From positions 62,001-126,000 of the forward strand of contig JAIQDT010005788.1 of NCBI GenBank assembly GCA_021521415.1: 64,000 nt of DNA, given 5' to 3'. Numbering within the stretch: the stretch's first letter is position 1; the number at the start of each line of letters is the position of its first letter. The notes below the pieces were generated by a model. It did no database searches, was not told where the DNA came from, and saw nothing but the letters and a program-made list of their open reading frames with translations. This DNA is from Bidens hawaiensis (Eukaryota; Streptophyta; Magnoliopsida; Asterales; Asteraceae). Positions 43,481 through 56,002 of this stretch are shown in pieces. A program made the translations under genes and the position numbers.

Positions 43481-46400
43481 AGATTCACTTATTTAGAATA
43501 ATATGACACCTGAAGTGTCATTCTCTCTAAATCTCATTATTAAAAATTATAAATATATCAAAAGATTATGTGACTCATTCATGTAATTACTTCTCTATTG
43601 ATATAATGTGAAGAGAAAATTAATTATGAGGGAACACAAGATTAAGACCATTTTTCATTTGTCAAACCTCAAATATGCTCCTGAAGTAGCATATCATTAA
43701 AACGTATGAAGGGTTTGAAGTTATTTTGTATCTCCAAGAATATTATGAATAAACCATGAAAAATACTGGTTTGATATCATTTCCTGAAGTGAATGTGAAT
43801 ACGCAATGATTGTTGTGATCATGGACATAGTTGAAAATTTATAACGATGATTATATTAATAATGAGATCGACTATCGGAATTATAATATTTATCATGCTA
43901 ATAATGAGATTGACCACCACATGTGGCAAAGAGATTGATCATATGTGAGAACAAAATGTGGAAATACAAAAGTGAAATCACATGATCGTTTGAAACGATA
44001 ACACAATGTTCACCAATATTTACAATCTTGTACTAAAGAAGCATAATACATATACAATCATAAACCTGAAGTTTATGGATCATGATTATCTAATGGCGCG
44101 GCCGGTTAGACCACACAGAGTCAATGATATGAAATATATTGAAGAACCAAATGAATCTTCGTGATAAAGGAACATGCAAAGTTTGCTCTCAAGGGAAATT
44201 ATTTATTTACCAACTGAAGGAGGGTGTGAATCTCTAAATGTTATGGAATTGAGAAAAGGATACACATATCCAAATATGATACCATTTAGTTTTGTCAAAA
44301 TCGATGCATCGTCTAAATGGTTATTAAGATTGCAACTTGATGTTGCATGATCTATGGCTTAGCTAAATAGCAAGCATATTATTCCACTTTGGTATATTTA
44401 CATTCGGTTACATAAATATTTTTGTTAAAGACGATTACTCAACGTCTATAATTGGTTGCAAATGCAACTATCACAAGAGAAAAAGTTCATGTTTGTATTT
44501 GAATACATATGATTTTACATGTCTTAAAACTAATTCACATCAAGCCAACAAGTTATGATACTTCCTCCCCATTGTAATTGTTTTTTGGTCAGTAACCAAG
44601 TATTTCTCATCTTACATTTTGTGTGTGTTATATACTGAAATTAATCCACCACAAGACACGAAGATGAGGCCACAAAGGAAGTTGAGAATTTATGTCGGTA
44701 TTAAATATTATCTTTGATTATATGCTTAGAGCCATTATGGCTCATTAATTTCACTTTAGTGAATCAACATTCCCAACATTAACATTAGGGGGCAGATATA
44801 ATGCAGTTGGAAAAAGAAATGAGCTATAATGAATTATCATTGATCCTCAATGTAAACTATGTGAACAACAAAGAAAAGTTCAAAGGATAATCCATTGAAA
44901 TATTAATGAATCAATTACCAGATGCGTGCACTGAACTATGTAGAGTGACTAAATCACATAAATCAACTGCTTATTCTCCAATAAATATAACCGTCCTGGA
45001 AGGGCAACCATACATTTGTAATGACTAGTGAGTCTAAGGCACGCCTGAAGCGTGGTACACTAGTCGATTCCAAGTATAATGATTCCTCGAAAATTGGAGC
45101 AAGTAATAAAGATGGTCAAGTCGAGGTAAAGTAAAAAGGTCTTTTGAAAGACGTTAGACATGATGGTTATTTAAGAACCTCAAGTAACTGAAAAGAAAGA
45201 GCTCTCTAGTAAAATATATTTTATCATGTCTATAAGATATATGCAATCGAAATAAAGTCGACGTCTTTATAATTTTGTATATAAGCGCTTGAAAATGTTG
45301 AGGATCAAGATTTAAGATCTGCCTATGAAAACTGATTGGCCAAAGTGGAAAGATGTAAACGTGCCCTAGTTGAATTCTCTAAATAAGGGAAAGTTCTTTG
45401 GACCAACAGTACGTACAACTAAAGTTGTAAAATGTGTTAGATACCAATAAGTCTTATTTTTGTGAGTTATGAAAATTCAAAAAAGTGATATAGGGAAAAA
45501 TTGGTGGCACACAGATTTTCCAAAGACCCATAATTAATTATGAGGAGACGCATTCTCCAATGGTGGAAGCAATGACTTTCCAATATCTAAATGGTCTGGT
45601 AATACAAAGAGAGAATTGATATACATCTAATAAATGTTGTGACTCAGTTGACACTGAAAGTTTACATGAAAGTCTATGAAGTATTTGAATGATCAAATCT
45701 TGTAAATGAAATTCTCGAGAACATTAAACATAGTTGGAAATCCTAAAGAGTTACAAAGCGCGTGAATGCTTAAAAGATTAATCGAAACATTTTAAGGATG
45801 CAATTCTTGTGCACCAATAAGCATACATAGAAAAAATTGTACATGGTAATTAAACAAAGAATGGTACAATATGGATTATTGATATACAAATTGATGTGTT
45901 AAATGAGCAAGTTAATGTATTAAAACTCATAAGGAGTGAATGCACATCAATAATTGGTTAATGCGGGAAGAAATTTGTGATAGATTGTAAATGTGTAAAC
46001 ATAAATAAATGTTCTACGACGTTATCAGAACATATTACGATAAAGAGGCGTTTGAATTTGATAAAACTTTGCCATATTTTTATCAAAATTTTACTCTTAA
46101 AAGTTCATATAATCACAGTTTACAGTGATGACGTATACATCATCGAGAGAAACTGCCGAGCTTTTAAAAGAAGAAATTTTGAAAGACCATGACATGTATG
46201 ATTATTGCTCAACCTGTAGTTCGAGTGTATATGTAATCATATGTTTATAATTCCATCAAAGTACATCTAAAAGACGTTGAGACATTTTACCCTGGACAAA
46301 TTTTATTATTTTAGTACGTTAAAATATGTCCGACTATGAACTTTATTTTATTTCCTATCACCAACTTAAACACTGTCGATTCGAAAGTACCACAATTATT

Positions 46401-46916
46401 GTGCATATGCGCATTAATATTTATTGCTAACTATATAGGATTTCTATATCTTTTTATTTATATTTATCGGTATGTGTCGAGCAATAGCAAATCGAAATGG
46501 GTTAACACGCGTATTCCAGGCAAGAAAGATATGAGCTTATATTTTACTAACCCTTCAAAACAGGTTTGGTTAATTTTGTTGATGCAGAGAAACACAATAT
46601 GGTCATGGATACAAATGATATGTTTACCAGATGAAGCTATAGAATTTTCACGTGAAGATCATACAACATTGTTCAACTTAAGAATTCGTATGTCAAGAGA
46701 TGAAGACGCAAATGATTGACTTCAAAAGTTTTGTCAGCTTTCACCGAAGATTAAAATTTACCATTTAAAGGATATATAAATCAGGGGAAGACAATACGTG
46801 CTGCACTCTTTTTCCCCTAGCTATTGTTTTGCCTCACTGGGTTTTCCTAGCAAGGTTTTTAATGAGGCAGCATCTTTAACAGTATTAAGTTGATAACCAA
46901 GGGGAGTGTTATAAAT
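43480..46916 (+). pseudogene. pol: Heavily decayed copia element (internal region)
   Basis: The plus strand retains faint copia RT sequence: DWPKWKDV near 45330, SLNKGKFFGPTVRT near 45375-45420, and YEETHSPMVEAMTFQYL near 45540-45590, each in different frames with stops between. The end reads CATCAGGGGAAG-like sequence, then CACTGGGTTTTCCTAGCAAG and TTTTTAATGAGGCAGCA, a signature of the 3' end of some plant copia elements. Earlier parts (43.5-45.0 kb) are AT-rich with unplaced gag/integrase. The small frames at 45977-46192 and 46336-46719 are remnants, not genes. Confidence 0.75.
46905..46916 (+). promoter_or_regulatory. Polypurine tract of decayed copia
   Basis: AAGGGGAG directly before TGTTATAAATATA, the likely 3' LTR start. 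Confidence 0.75.
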
Positions 46917-47100
46917 ATATTTTATTATTATGGTTATCTACACCTAAAATAGATTAGCTTCTTCTACAAGTTTTTCTCTTTTATATATATATATAAATAT
47001 ATATATATTCTATTGCATCGCATTGTAATAAAGACATATTAATGAAATCTATCTCTTCCTCCCTACATCTCATTGTCATATTGTTTTAGCTATTAGGCTT
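46917..47100 (+). repeat. 3' LTR of decayed copia (end uncertain)
   Basis: It starts TGTTATAAATATA and continues through an (AT)n run (46985-47010) to about 47090. No second LTR was identified to fix the end. Confidence 0.5.
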
Positions 47101-47885
47101 GTTTCACATAGAACTAAGCTTTTAGTATTTTTTTTTGATTAAAAATTTAAATGAATTTTATACTCTGCTACTCTAACAACTTTTTATTTGTATAGTTCCG
47201 CGTAACGCACACCTATGTTTTTTTGAATTAAATATATGTGTTACTCTAATATGTTCTTACAAGCTTAAAATTATCATTTTCATTTCTAAATTTTTTTTTC
47301 AATGTACACGCAGAATTAAAAAAAAAGACAAAGAAAATAACTGAACCAAACCGAAAATAACTGAAAACCCAAAAACCGATATGTTAGTATATTAAAAAAA
47401 CAGAAGACTTCTATTCCGCCTATAAAAAGACCCGACCGAATCGTTCTCAGCCCTAGGTACCGTAAGAACATGCCGGACACTGATCGAAATCGTGTAGCAT
47501 GTTGCGTTTTGTTTTAGTTCTAGTACCGTAATGAACATAACAAAGTTTTGACATAATGTCAATTTTGTCCTTTTTTTTAGTTTTAGTTCTGATATGGTAA
47601 CGAATGTGACAGAAACTGACCGAATTTGTGTACACCAATCTCCACAATGCCTAGTATCGACAATGGTTGGGGTTTTACCAATGCTCGAGTTTTACCACCC
47701 CTTGGTCCACCTAACTTTTTTTTGATATTATTTCCACTACGAAAACACATGTGACTAAAATGACCGAATTCATGTAGACTTGACACCTCAATGCTTGGGA
47801 CCGAAAAGCGTTGGGTGTTACCACTGCCCAGGTTTTACCGACCGACCTGGGGCAACACACGGGTTAAAACACTAGTTTTAATATA
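47100..47885. repeat. Unassigned repeats with possible Helitron-like 3' end
   Basis: Two related units (about 47600-47700 and 47745-47835) share (A/T)GACCGAATT(T/C) and GGTTTTACC words. The region ends with a 7-bp inverted repeat (CCCAGGT...ACCTGGG, about 47828-47852), then CACGGGTTAAAACACTAG followed by T, which resembles the hairpin plus CTRR-T end of Helitrons. Confidence 0.35.
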
Positions 47886-47902
47886 TATATATATATATAT
47901 AT
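47880..47902. repeat. (TA)n microsatellite
   Basis: About 11 TA units after the CACTAGTTTTAA end. Confidence 0.9.
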
Positions 47903-48004
47903 AGAGATAAGAGAGAGAAATTGGAGATGTTGAAATTTTAAGAGTTTTACAACTTTTGTTTCATGTGTTACTACTCACAAATGCATGTAGAAGCCCTACT
48001 CTAA

Positions 48005-48528
48005 CATGTGCTGGACACCATCGTTCGAAAACCCGCTGTCCATTTGCATTCAAAATTCAATATCCTAATCTTGCCTCTCATACTCTCTCGAGACAAAGCG
48101 TTTCCATTTTCCTCTCATAAAACATCCCAGATAGCACACCCATCACTTGAAATCAGATCCCTAAAACATTCAAGATTCTTTTTTCATTCTAGACTGGATT
48201 CACTTCAAAGTTCTTAAAACCAGTTCTACGCTCTTGTATGTGCCTAAATATGACATTTTGTGTCTGTGCATTTGTTTGTATTTTCTGGCCAATCGAATGC
48301 ACTCCTCGATCACTCATGACTTTTTAGATTTCTCAAGGTATGCATTTCTCGATATTTTTGGATTTCTGTTTATTCCTCTAATTTTCGACAATATGAAACG
48401 CTTGAAGGAAGGCATATTGCCGGTTTACTTACATCACATAATGAGTAACCTTCTCGTAAACAGATCTAGATTGGTTTTTGTTGTAGGTTGAGAAAATGAG
48501 TCACGGTGGTCCTCTAAAAGCGACGAAG
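48005..48528 (+). pseudogene. Possible 5' end of a host gene, cut by copia E
   Basis: About 48010-48335 looks like a 5' UTR exon (pyrimidine-rich, TCTC/CATTC). TTTCTCAAG|GTATGC near 48335-48345 is a donor; TTTTTGTTGTAG|GTTGAG near 48478-48486 is an acceptor. ATGAGTCACGGTGG then opens a frame (MSHGGPLKATK) that stays open for only 11 codons before the LTR starts. I do not recognise the protein. Alternative: unrelated AT-rich sequence with chance splice signals. Confidence 0.35.
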
Positions 48529-49213
48529 TGTTGGAATTATGGAACGGCTCGGTTAAGTCAACACGGCTGACCGGGTTGTGTGCCGTGAGAGCTACACCTT
48601 AGGTAACGAACGTGAAACTCGCTTAAGTTAATTAACCGGGTTTGACATGTTAACGAGATAATAATAGTAGATTGGGCTTGATAGTAAGAGACGGGCTTGG
48701 TGGTCCATAATAGCTTTCCTAGTTATTACAACTAGTAACCTAATAACATAAGATGTAGATTAACCTAGCTATCATCTTAATTCTCTCGTACACCCAACCC
48801 TAGCCGTCGGCCACCGTCTGCTCGCCGGAGAACCGCATCCGCCGCCACTGTCGCTATTGTACTACCGCTACTGTCCAGCCACCACCGCCACTTCTGGTTG
48901 TCGTCGTGCACCGCCATCGTCAGTCGTTGTCTCGTTTAGTCACCTAGCGTTGTTCGTTAACCCTCGGTGTCTCAAACGGTTATTTATTAGCCGGGTTAAA
49001 CTTAAATATATTGTCAGTTTACAATTATATTTATTTTGTTTGACTCGTACTCGTATTGTTTATAATCGGATCCTGTACGGTTCCGTTAAATGGTGGTCAT
49101 TCGTTTTGTATTCCGTTGCGTATTCTATTATTAATGTGATTAATAATTATGAAACCAATTTTATTAAACCAGGTTTAAAAGTTAAACTGTTGACTGATCA
49201 CCACTTGAACCCA
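48529..49213 (+). repeat. Copia E 5' LTR (about 685 bases)
   Basis: It starts TGTTGGAATTATGG after CGAAG. It contains CCGCCGCCACTG-type GC-rich sequence (48830-48910). It is followed by a decayed PBS at 49218. The 3' boundary is set from the PBS and is uncertain by a few bases. Confidence 0.75.
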
Positions 49214-49217
49214 ATAG

Positions 49218-49230
49218 TGGTATAAGATCC
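49218..49230 (+). promoter_or_regulatory. Primer-binding site of copia E (diverged)
   Basis: TGGTATAAGATCC against the consensus TGGTATCAGAGCC, two changes. Confidence 0.75.
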
Positions 49231-50551
49231 TTGGTTACAACATACGAGTCGAATCCAGTCTTTTCGGCGGATCTACCTCATAAACGTCAAGCTAGTTGAA
49301 ATTTTTTATCTAGATAATTTTCTAGGGCAATCTTGGTTTCGTTTATTTTATTTGACCAAAATATTGCCCGATTTTATTTTATTGAATTTACATCTGGCCC
49401 GATCATTGTGTGTTTGGTTGTTTGGTTTTTGATTTTAGCCATATGGATGGTTCAAAAGTTGTATTTATTTTTCGGTTTTATTTTATGGTTTTTGGCCACT
49501 TTGATGGTTTAAAATTGTAATAGATAGGGTTTGGTTTTTCATTATATGTATTTTATAATATTGTAATGAAGAAGACCCGAAGGAAAACTGAGAACGAGCT
49601 CAAGGAGTTCTTGAAGTCAGTGAGAGTTAACAAAGATGACGGGATGAACCAAGAGACCATCCTTGTGGTTGTTTTGTGTTGTGACCCCTTGACCTGATTG
49701 GTCTTGCTAATAAGCTCTAGCAAGACCAATCACCGTTATTAACCATTTAAGATTTATATATTCTTATTTTTTATTGTGGTTGTTTGCTTTATTATATTAG
49801 GTTATAATACCACAACCTAATAACAAATATATTAAAATAAATTTTTAATTAATCAATTATGTTTTTGCAAATTAATCTTTATTTAATTTCCAAAGACTTA
49901 TAAGTTAATAGATTTTCTATTAACTTAAAATTTGTTACTTATATCGCGACAAACTTAGTTTTAATAGGTTATTTAAAACTAAGTGTCCTGAGAGATGAAA
50001 GAGTTCATCAAGTCGTCCCGATTAATACACTAAAACTGGACTTTTACTCTACTCGGTAAATTCTAAATTTAATCCCAATTTTAAAATCAAATGCTATCCT
50101 ACTAAAAGCCACACTTGAGGCATAATGCGAAATTTCAATTGTTTGGAGCTACAGCACCGCACTTGTTTTCTAGCCTATCCCTTCAAGGTGAAAGGGTTTT
50201 GTTGACACATTCGGCCCTTTCACACGTGTCTGTACTAGGGAGACTATTACTTTACTCTTCTGCTATGTGCTACATATGTCTGAAGACTAAAGTGTGCATA
50301 GATGAGGCTAAACGTATCTACCTAGGCAATTGTTGTCTTAATAGGCCTCATACCCGAGAGTTGTACTTTATTCACAATTGGCAATCGTTGTCAATCTGCC
50401 TAACCACTTACTAATATTGTGTGCTAAAGCTTCCATTACTAACCGGATGCCAGATTCTCAAGTTCTGATTTTATTACTGTTAATTGAGTCATCATTGATA
50501 GGATTTTAACATTGAAAATACTAATTAAATTACCTTTGCTTATTTAAACAG
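49231..50551 (+). other. Copia E leader, 1.3 kb, non-coding
   Basis: Long for a leader. 49696-49731 is a perfect 13-base inverted repeat (GATTGGTCTTGCT, 10-base loop, AGCAAGACCAATC). A 43-codon frame from 49567 (MKKTRRKTENELK) has no recognised motif. Part may be inserted material. Confidence 0.5.
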
Positions 50552-51400
50552 ATGTCAACTGATAATAACTCCTCTTTCACCTTAAAAACTATTCTTGAGA
50601 AAGAAAAACTGAATGGCACAAACTTTCTTGAATGGCACTGCAATTTGAGACTTGTTCTCAAAATGGCAAAAGAAGCTCTATGTTCTCGATGGACTGGTTC
50701 CATTAGAGCCTGAAAACAATACAGATGCTGTCAGAAAGGTTCTTGAGAAGCATAATGATGACTCTTCTGAAGTCGCTTGCATTATGCTAGCCACCATGTC
50801 TTACGAGCTTGCTAAAGGCTTGGAAGTTTTTGGTGCCTATGAGATGCTTGAGCAACTCAAGGGTACGTTCCAGAAACAAGCCCACCAAGAACGCTATGAC
50901 ACCATGAAACAACTTATCAGCTGCAAAATGGAACAGAGATCCCCTGTTAGTGCGCATGTCGTGAAGATGAAAGGGTACGTCGACCAACTGAAGAAACCTG
51001 ATTATCCCCTGCCAGATGAAATGGCAGCGGACTTTATCTTGAACTCTCTCCCCAGCTCTTACGACCAGTTCGTAATGAATTTCAATATGAATGCCTGGGT
51101 GAAGACAGTGTCGGAGCTTCATGGTATGCTCAAGATGGTTGAGATGAACATACCTACTAAAACTAATCAAGTTCTGATGGCTCATCTGCTGGTGTCAAGA
51201 AACCTAAACCCAAGAACCGGGTTTATAACGGTAAAGGAAAGAAGAGGTATATTGTTGCTGCCAATCATGCCGCCAACACTAACAAGAGTGTTGCAAAGGT
51301 ACTACCACTGCCTCCTGAGGAGCGCCAGTGCTACGCTACAGGTGCAACAAGATGGGGCACTGGATGCGTAATGGTGAAGGCTCCTATAAAGATATTTCCA
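50552..51400 (+). pseudogene. gag: Copia E gag
   Basis: ATG at 50552 (MSTDNNSSFTLKTILEKEKL) gives the gag N-terminus with LNGTNFLEWHCNLRLVLK, then a frameshift near 50670. The main body is read from 50652 (KKLYVLDGLVPLEPE, ERYDTMKQLISCKM, FILNSLPSSYDQFVM). A second frameshift near 51185 (after VLMA) moves the basic tail (KKPKPKNRVYNGKGKKR) out of frame. No intact zinc knuckle was found (C-Y-A-T...W-G-T-G-C remnants near 51330-51370). The family differs from A/B/D/F (an Ale/Tork-type short copia, inferred). Confidence 0.88.
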
Positions 51401-51419
51401 TATATGTATTGAATTTCTC

Positions 51420-51990
51420 ACTGTTACCAACAACACATGGGTATTTGATACCGAATGTGGTTACCACATCATTAATATGCAGGAACCTGAAAACTGGAAG
51501 AAACTGAAACATGGCAGCATGGAACTCATCGTTGGTGATGGGAAGAGAGTCCCAGTTCTTGCAACTGGCACATATCGTTTTTCTTGTCCGTCTGGCCTTG
51601 TAGTTACTTTGAATAACTGTTTGTTTGAACCTGGTTTGACCAGAAACATTATTTCAGTTTTTTTACTTTTTGAACAAGGATTTACGTACGCTTTTAATGG
51701 TATTGCTATTTCTTCCTACTTGAATGATATCTTTTATTTTGTGGCTAAACATCGAAATGGTATTTTTGGGATTGATGTTCAAATTAACACAAATGTATTT
51801 AATCTTTCTAAACGTATCAGATCTTGCATCAATGATACGTTTCTATGGCATTGCTTGCTTGATCACATAAGCAAGACACGAGTAAAAAGACTCCAATCCG
51901 AAGGGATTTTTGAATCCACAGGACCAGACTCTTTTGCCGACTGTGAGTCTTGTTTTTCTGGCAAACTCGCCAAGGACTCCTTCACTCATA
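51420..51990 (+). pseudogene. pol: Copia E protease and integrase zinc domain (pol fragment)
   Basis: The frame from about 51423 reads TNNTWVFDTECGYHI: the protease active-site D-T-G has become D-T-E. It continues through a pre-integrase segment with H-x-H and CESCFSGKLAKD, the HHCC zinc domain, then stops abruptly at 51990 where the gypsy C LTR starts. No integrase core, RT or RNase H remains. Confidence 0.9.
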
Positions 51991-52795
51991 TGTAAGGCCC
52001 CGTAACCAATGGCCTACATTTCATGTCAGATTTACTCATAAACACAGTTCTACAAATCAGAGTTAATTTAAAACTTTTCATGGAAATGTTAACTTCAAAC
52101 ATTCATTACCAAACATACAAACTTGTCTTTAAATCATATCATAAAACATCATATTTAAAACATCACTTCTTCCATCTTCAGATGCTAGTCGTTCAATCAT
52201 TTCCATGTGTCATTCTGATGCTAACTCCTAAAGCGTATTTACCTACATGCATACTAAAGGTCAGCTACGCTGAGTGAGTTCTAGTTAATCAGGCAACTTA
52301 CCACACAACTATTACATGCATTTGTATATATACATACGTGTCCAAAGACACATAGTCGTTCATCTAACCTGCTCACCTCACCGATATCATCTTTACTACC
52401 CCTACATCTTAGTCACTTAATTACGAAAGCACATTGAAGCTTGCCCTCCCACGTACTTACGTATTTCCACTTATTTAATGAACGCACGTAGAGGCTTGCC
52501 CTCACACGTACTATCGTTGTGCAACTTAATAATGAAGACACGTATAGGCTTACCCTACCACGTACTATCGTCATGCCACTTACACCCTTACCAACTTGTT
52601 ACCACTTCTACCACACTCTAACCCAACTTACCTACAACACACTTCTTATTGTTACATCAGTTACATAATAAACAATTCACAACATAACATAACATAACAT
52701 TCATACACGCTGCTTATTACCTGGAAATCATTATCTTTGGCGATACGTGCAATATCCGAAGATCTTTCACACATCGACAGACATCCATTCATAAC

Positions 52796-52797
<2 letters not shown>

Positions 52798-52858
<61 letters not shown>
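52798..52858. repeat. (TA)n microsatellite
   Basis: About 30 TA units inside the gypsy C LTR. Confidence 0.97.
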
Positions 52859-52862
<4 letters not shown>

Positions 52863-54024
52863 ATCAAGCATTATAGCACACTTACCACTTAAGGTAAGTG
52901 TATTCACACTTCACATCGAGTATGCACACAGCCCCGAAAACATAAGAAGGAAGTGGGGCTAGAAACTCACCTGAGTCCTGTTACGTTCACAGTTAATGGT
53001 TAATCCCTTCTTTAGCTGTGCACGGCTAACTGTAGAACAATTACACGTATCAACTAACTATCACTACCCATATCGTGTTTCTAGTTTAATTATAACCCTC
53101 AAAGAACGGTGGTCTGGGGCAGCGAGGTTCTAGGGGCGGCAGCCCCTAGCAGGGTCCAAGGGGCAGAGCCCCTGGCTGCGGTCGAGCTGCCAGCTCAGCT
53201 TGGAAATATTTTATTTTCATTAACTGTCTTAACACATTATTCATTAAAATTTCAATTTATTATTTTATTTGCTAACTCATACAGTTCGAGGGCTTCTTTG
53301 TAATTAATCCATTTTATTCTAAGTCAATAGACCTTTCGGTCATTCTTTCAAACTTAATTCGTTATGCAGTTCGTTAAAGAATGAGGTTCATTCGTTACTT
53401 CTTAACTTATAACGAATTGACCCTCATATCGAATTGGTCTTTATAACAAACCGATCATTATAACGAACTGGCCTTTATAGCAAACTAGCATTTATAACAA
53501 ACTACCCTTTATAACGAACTGGCCATTATAATGAATGACCCTCTATAACGAATGAACCTTCTAACGAATGAGGGTTCGTTCGTTATCTCTCAGTCGCGAA
53601 GGGCATAACGAACTGCTGCTAATTCATTGTCCTTCCTTAACGAATTGCATAGCGAATTCGTCATTCTTTCTAGGGTTAGGTCAAAGAATGTCATAAACAT
53701 TCTCTGACATCTTATTCCTCGTACGCCGCCTTTCCGGCGCCGCCGTGCCGGAAAACCGGGTGGTGACCGGAAAAGTGTATTTTACACCGTTTTTCCTCAT
53801 TTTTCGTTCCGTTCGGTCCAGATCTAAGTTAGGGTGACCCCTAAGCTCATCTTTTGATCGGTTTATACCCGATTCCATCCAGATCTCGTGACTTTAATGG
53901 TTTAGGGTGTCGGCTCGTCGTTTCGCGACTAGATTTAGCGGGTTTGGATCCATACAATATCATACTATAATTACCTCGGGTTGGGAATCGATTCTTTTTC
54001 TTGGTTTCAGCTATTGAAAAAGAG

Positions 54025-54028
<4 letters not shown>

Positions 54029-54076
<48 letters not shown>
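54029..54076. repeat. (AG)n microsatellite
   Basis: About 24 AG units inside the gypsy C LTR, in the likely leader part of the LTR. Confidence 0.95.
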
Positions 54077-54080
<4 letters not shown>

Positions 54081-54378
54081 CAGTGTGTGTTTTGGGTGGT
54101 GTATGGAATGGGTGAAATGAATGGATTTAATGGATAATTAAGGTATTTATATAATGGGTCATGGGCTTAAGCCCATGGTCTTTTCTTCCTTCCTTTTTTT
54201 TAATTCAAGTCCATTACCCATATCTATTTAACCCAACACAAGCCCAACTCATAATAATTTATTTTATTAGCCGAAACTGGAAACGGGAATTATATTATTA
54301 TCCATCTACTATATCAATTTATTCTTCCAAAGTAAATAATATATTAAATACTATTTATAGAATTTTCAGGATGTTAGA

Positions 54379-54807
54379 AGTCCACCCCCTTAAAAGAGAT
54401 TTCGTCCCCGAAACCTACTTAGTTACCCCAACAGGATTACCTCCTGCTCTTGCCTCTTCATAACGCGTCCTAACTTTCTCGCTTACCGCTTTACCTCCTA
54501 CTCATGGGTTTTAGCTTTCTTAAGTAGCTTTCCCATGAAGTTCCCAATGATAGATTTTATCATACTATACACGGCACACTACTCTAATCATTATCGTTCA
54601 CTTTTGGCCTGATAGGTCAAACACAAGTCATTCATACGAAACCACAAGTCATTCATAAAGACATAAAAAAGAAATCATTTTAGCCTACCAATTAAACATT
54701 GTTTCATATTGAAACATATGACACCTCTAAATAAGCACTAATATAAAACAACTAGGACAAGCCACTTGTTCTCCTACAACCTGCTCGGTGGCTGATATAC
54801 CATCCTT
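54379..54807 (-). promoter_or_regulatory. Gypsy C 3' untranslated region and polypurine tract
   Basis: The minus strand reads GGGACGAAATCTCTTTTAAG then GGGGGTGGACT immediately before the LTR, the typical gypsy polypurine tract. The remaining 400 bases hold no pol sequence, so gag is followed almost directly by the 3' LTR. Confidence 0.85.
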
Positions 54808-56002
54808 CTACGCGTCTCCCTTCCTTCCCTCCACTGCTATAGCTTCTCCAAAATCTCTTGCTATATGACCCGACTTACCAAAATTGTAACGTTTCTGGTC
54901 CTCGGTGCATTCCCGAGATATGTGTCCCTTCTTCCCGCATCGGTAGCACTGGTTTGGGCCAGCCTTGCACTCTCCTAACTTCATCTTCCCGCACACCTTA
55001 CATGCATCCTTGTTTCCCAACCTTGAACCTCCTCTCATCAGTTGTTGTCACCACATCGCCAGATCGCTTAGTAGGAGTAGCCCCTTTCTTCTCCTTCTTT
55101 TCATCCACTACCACATCGTCCACAGCCAGGTCATCATAAACCATTTCTCTGAGCCCAACAAAAGAATCAAAGGTTGCCGGTTTACTAGCCCTGACTAACG
55201 TTCAGACATTTTGTGGAAGTCCTCTAACGTAGCACTTGATCCGCTTCACTTTAGTGTTCACCATATCCAACACTAACCTGGACAGGCGGTTGAATTCAGT
55301 GGTGTACTCGCGGTGCATCATCTTACCCGCCTTCAGGTTCAGAAACTTCATCTCCGTCCTCTCAACTTCAGCATCAGCATATAAACATTTCATGACCATC
55401 TCTTTCAAATCTTCCCACCTCAATGCCTTAATCTCATTTCGACTCTTCCTCTGCTCCACAGTCTCCCACCAGTACATGGCTTCATCTCCAAACGATTGAG
55501 TGGCATTACCCACTGTTTGGTCGGGACGTCATTCTCTAATTCGGATAACCTTGTCCGTGGTGGTTATCCACTGGAGAGTAGCGATTGCGTCTTCTAGACC
55601 AGTCTGTATTGGCGGGTCGCAACCTTTGAACGACTTGTAATTGCACCCACCTCGGCCTCTCTTCCTGTCATCAACCATCACAGATTGGACTTCGCTCGAG
55701 TCACTCTTCTCCCCTCATCCTCTTTCTTACCATTCTCCCCTGATCTCTCAGCAGTTCTTGCATGACTTCCAGCAGGCTTCTCAGGATTCATGTTCTTCAC
55801 GGCAACTGCTACAGCTTGAGCAATGGCAGCTTGAACAGCGGGTTCAAGTTGATATCCTTCGTTTTTGCTCAGATTTCGATCAGCTGCACTTTCTTCTCCC
55901 CCGGTGTTAGTAGCTTATTCAACAGATGGTTCTCAGACCATTCGTGGCCTACCACGACTCCCAGTGCGACCTCCCAGTCTAGCAACTTTCCTAGCTCCAG
56001 CG
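54808..56002 (-). pseudogene. gag: Gypsy C gag
   Basis: Ty3/gypsy Gag. The Retrotrans_gag core is read from 55513 (DEAMYWWETVEQR, YTTEFNRLSRLV, KCYVRGLPQNV). The nucleocapsid, from 55038, has CKVCGKMKLGEC, a good knuckle CYRCGKKGHISREC, and a dead one where all three Cys are replaced (RYNFGKSGHIARDF). The N-terminal part (55514-56002) is in several frames. It is cut at 56002 by the copia F LTR; PBS and 5' LTR are missing. Confidence 0.88.

Larger units (their letters stand above)
51991..54378 (-). repeat. Gypsy C 3' LTR (about 2.39 kb)
   Basis: It is the reverse complement of the solo-LTR family: TGTAAGGCCCCG at 51991 corresponds to CGGGGCCTTACA, and the far end reads ATGTTAGA for TGTAACAT. 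It contains TTCGTTA-type words (53357-53664), GC-rich hairpins (53105-53190), a (TA)n run (52798-52858) and an (AG)n run. About 90 extra AT-rich bases lie near 54290-54370 compared with the solo LTR. Confidence 0.9.

Noticed and set aside
45977..46719. Two small plus-strand ORFs as host genes
   Set aside because: They sit inside a decayed copia element between RT remnants and its 3' end.
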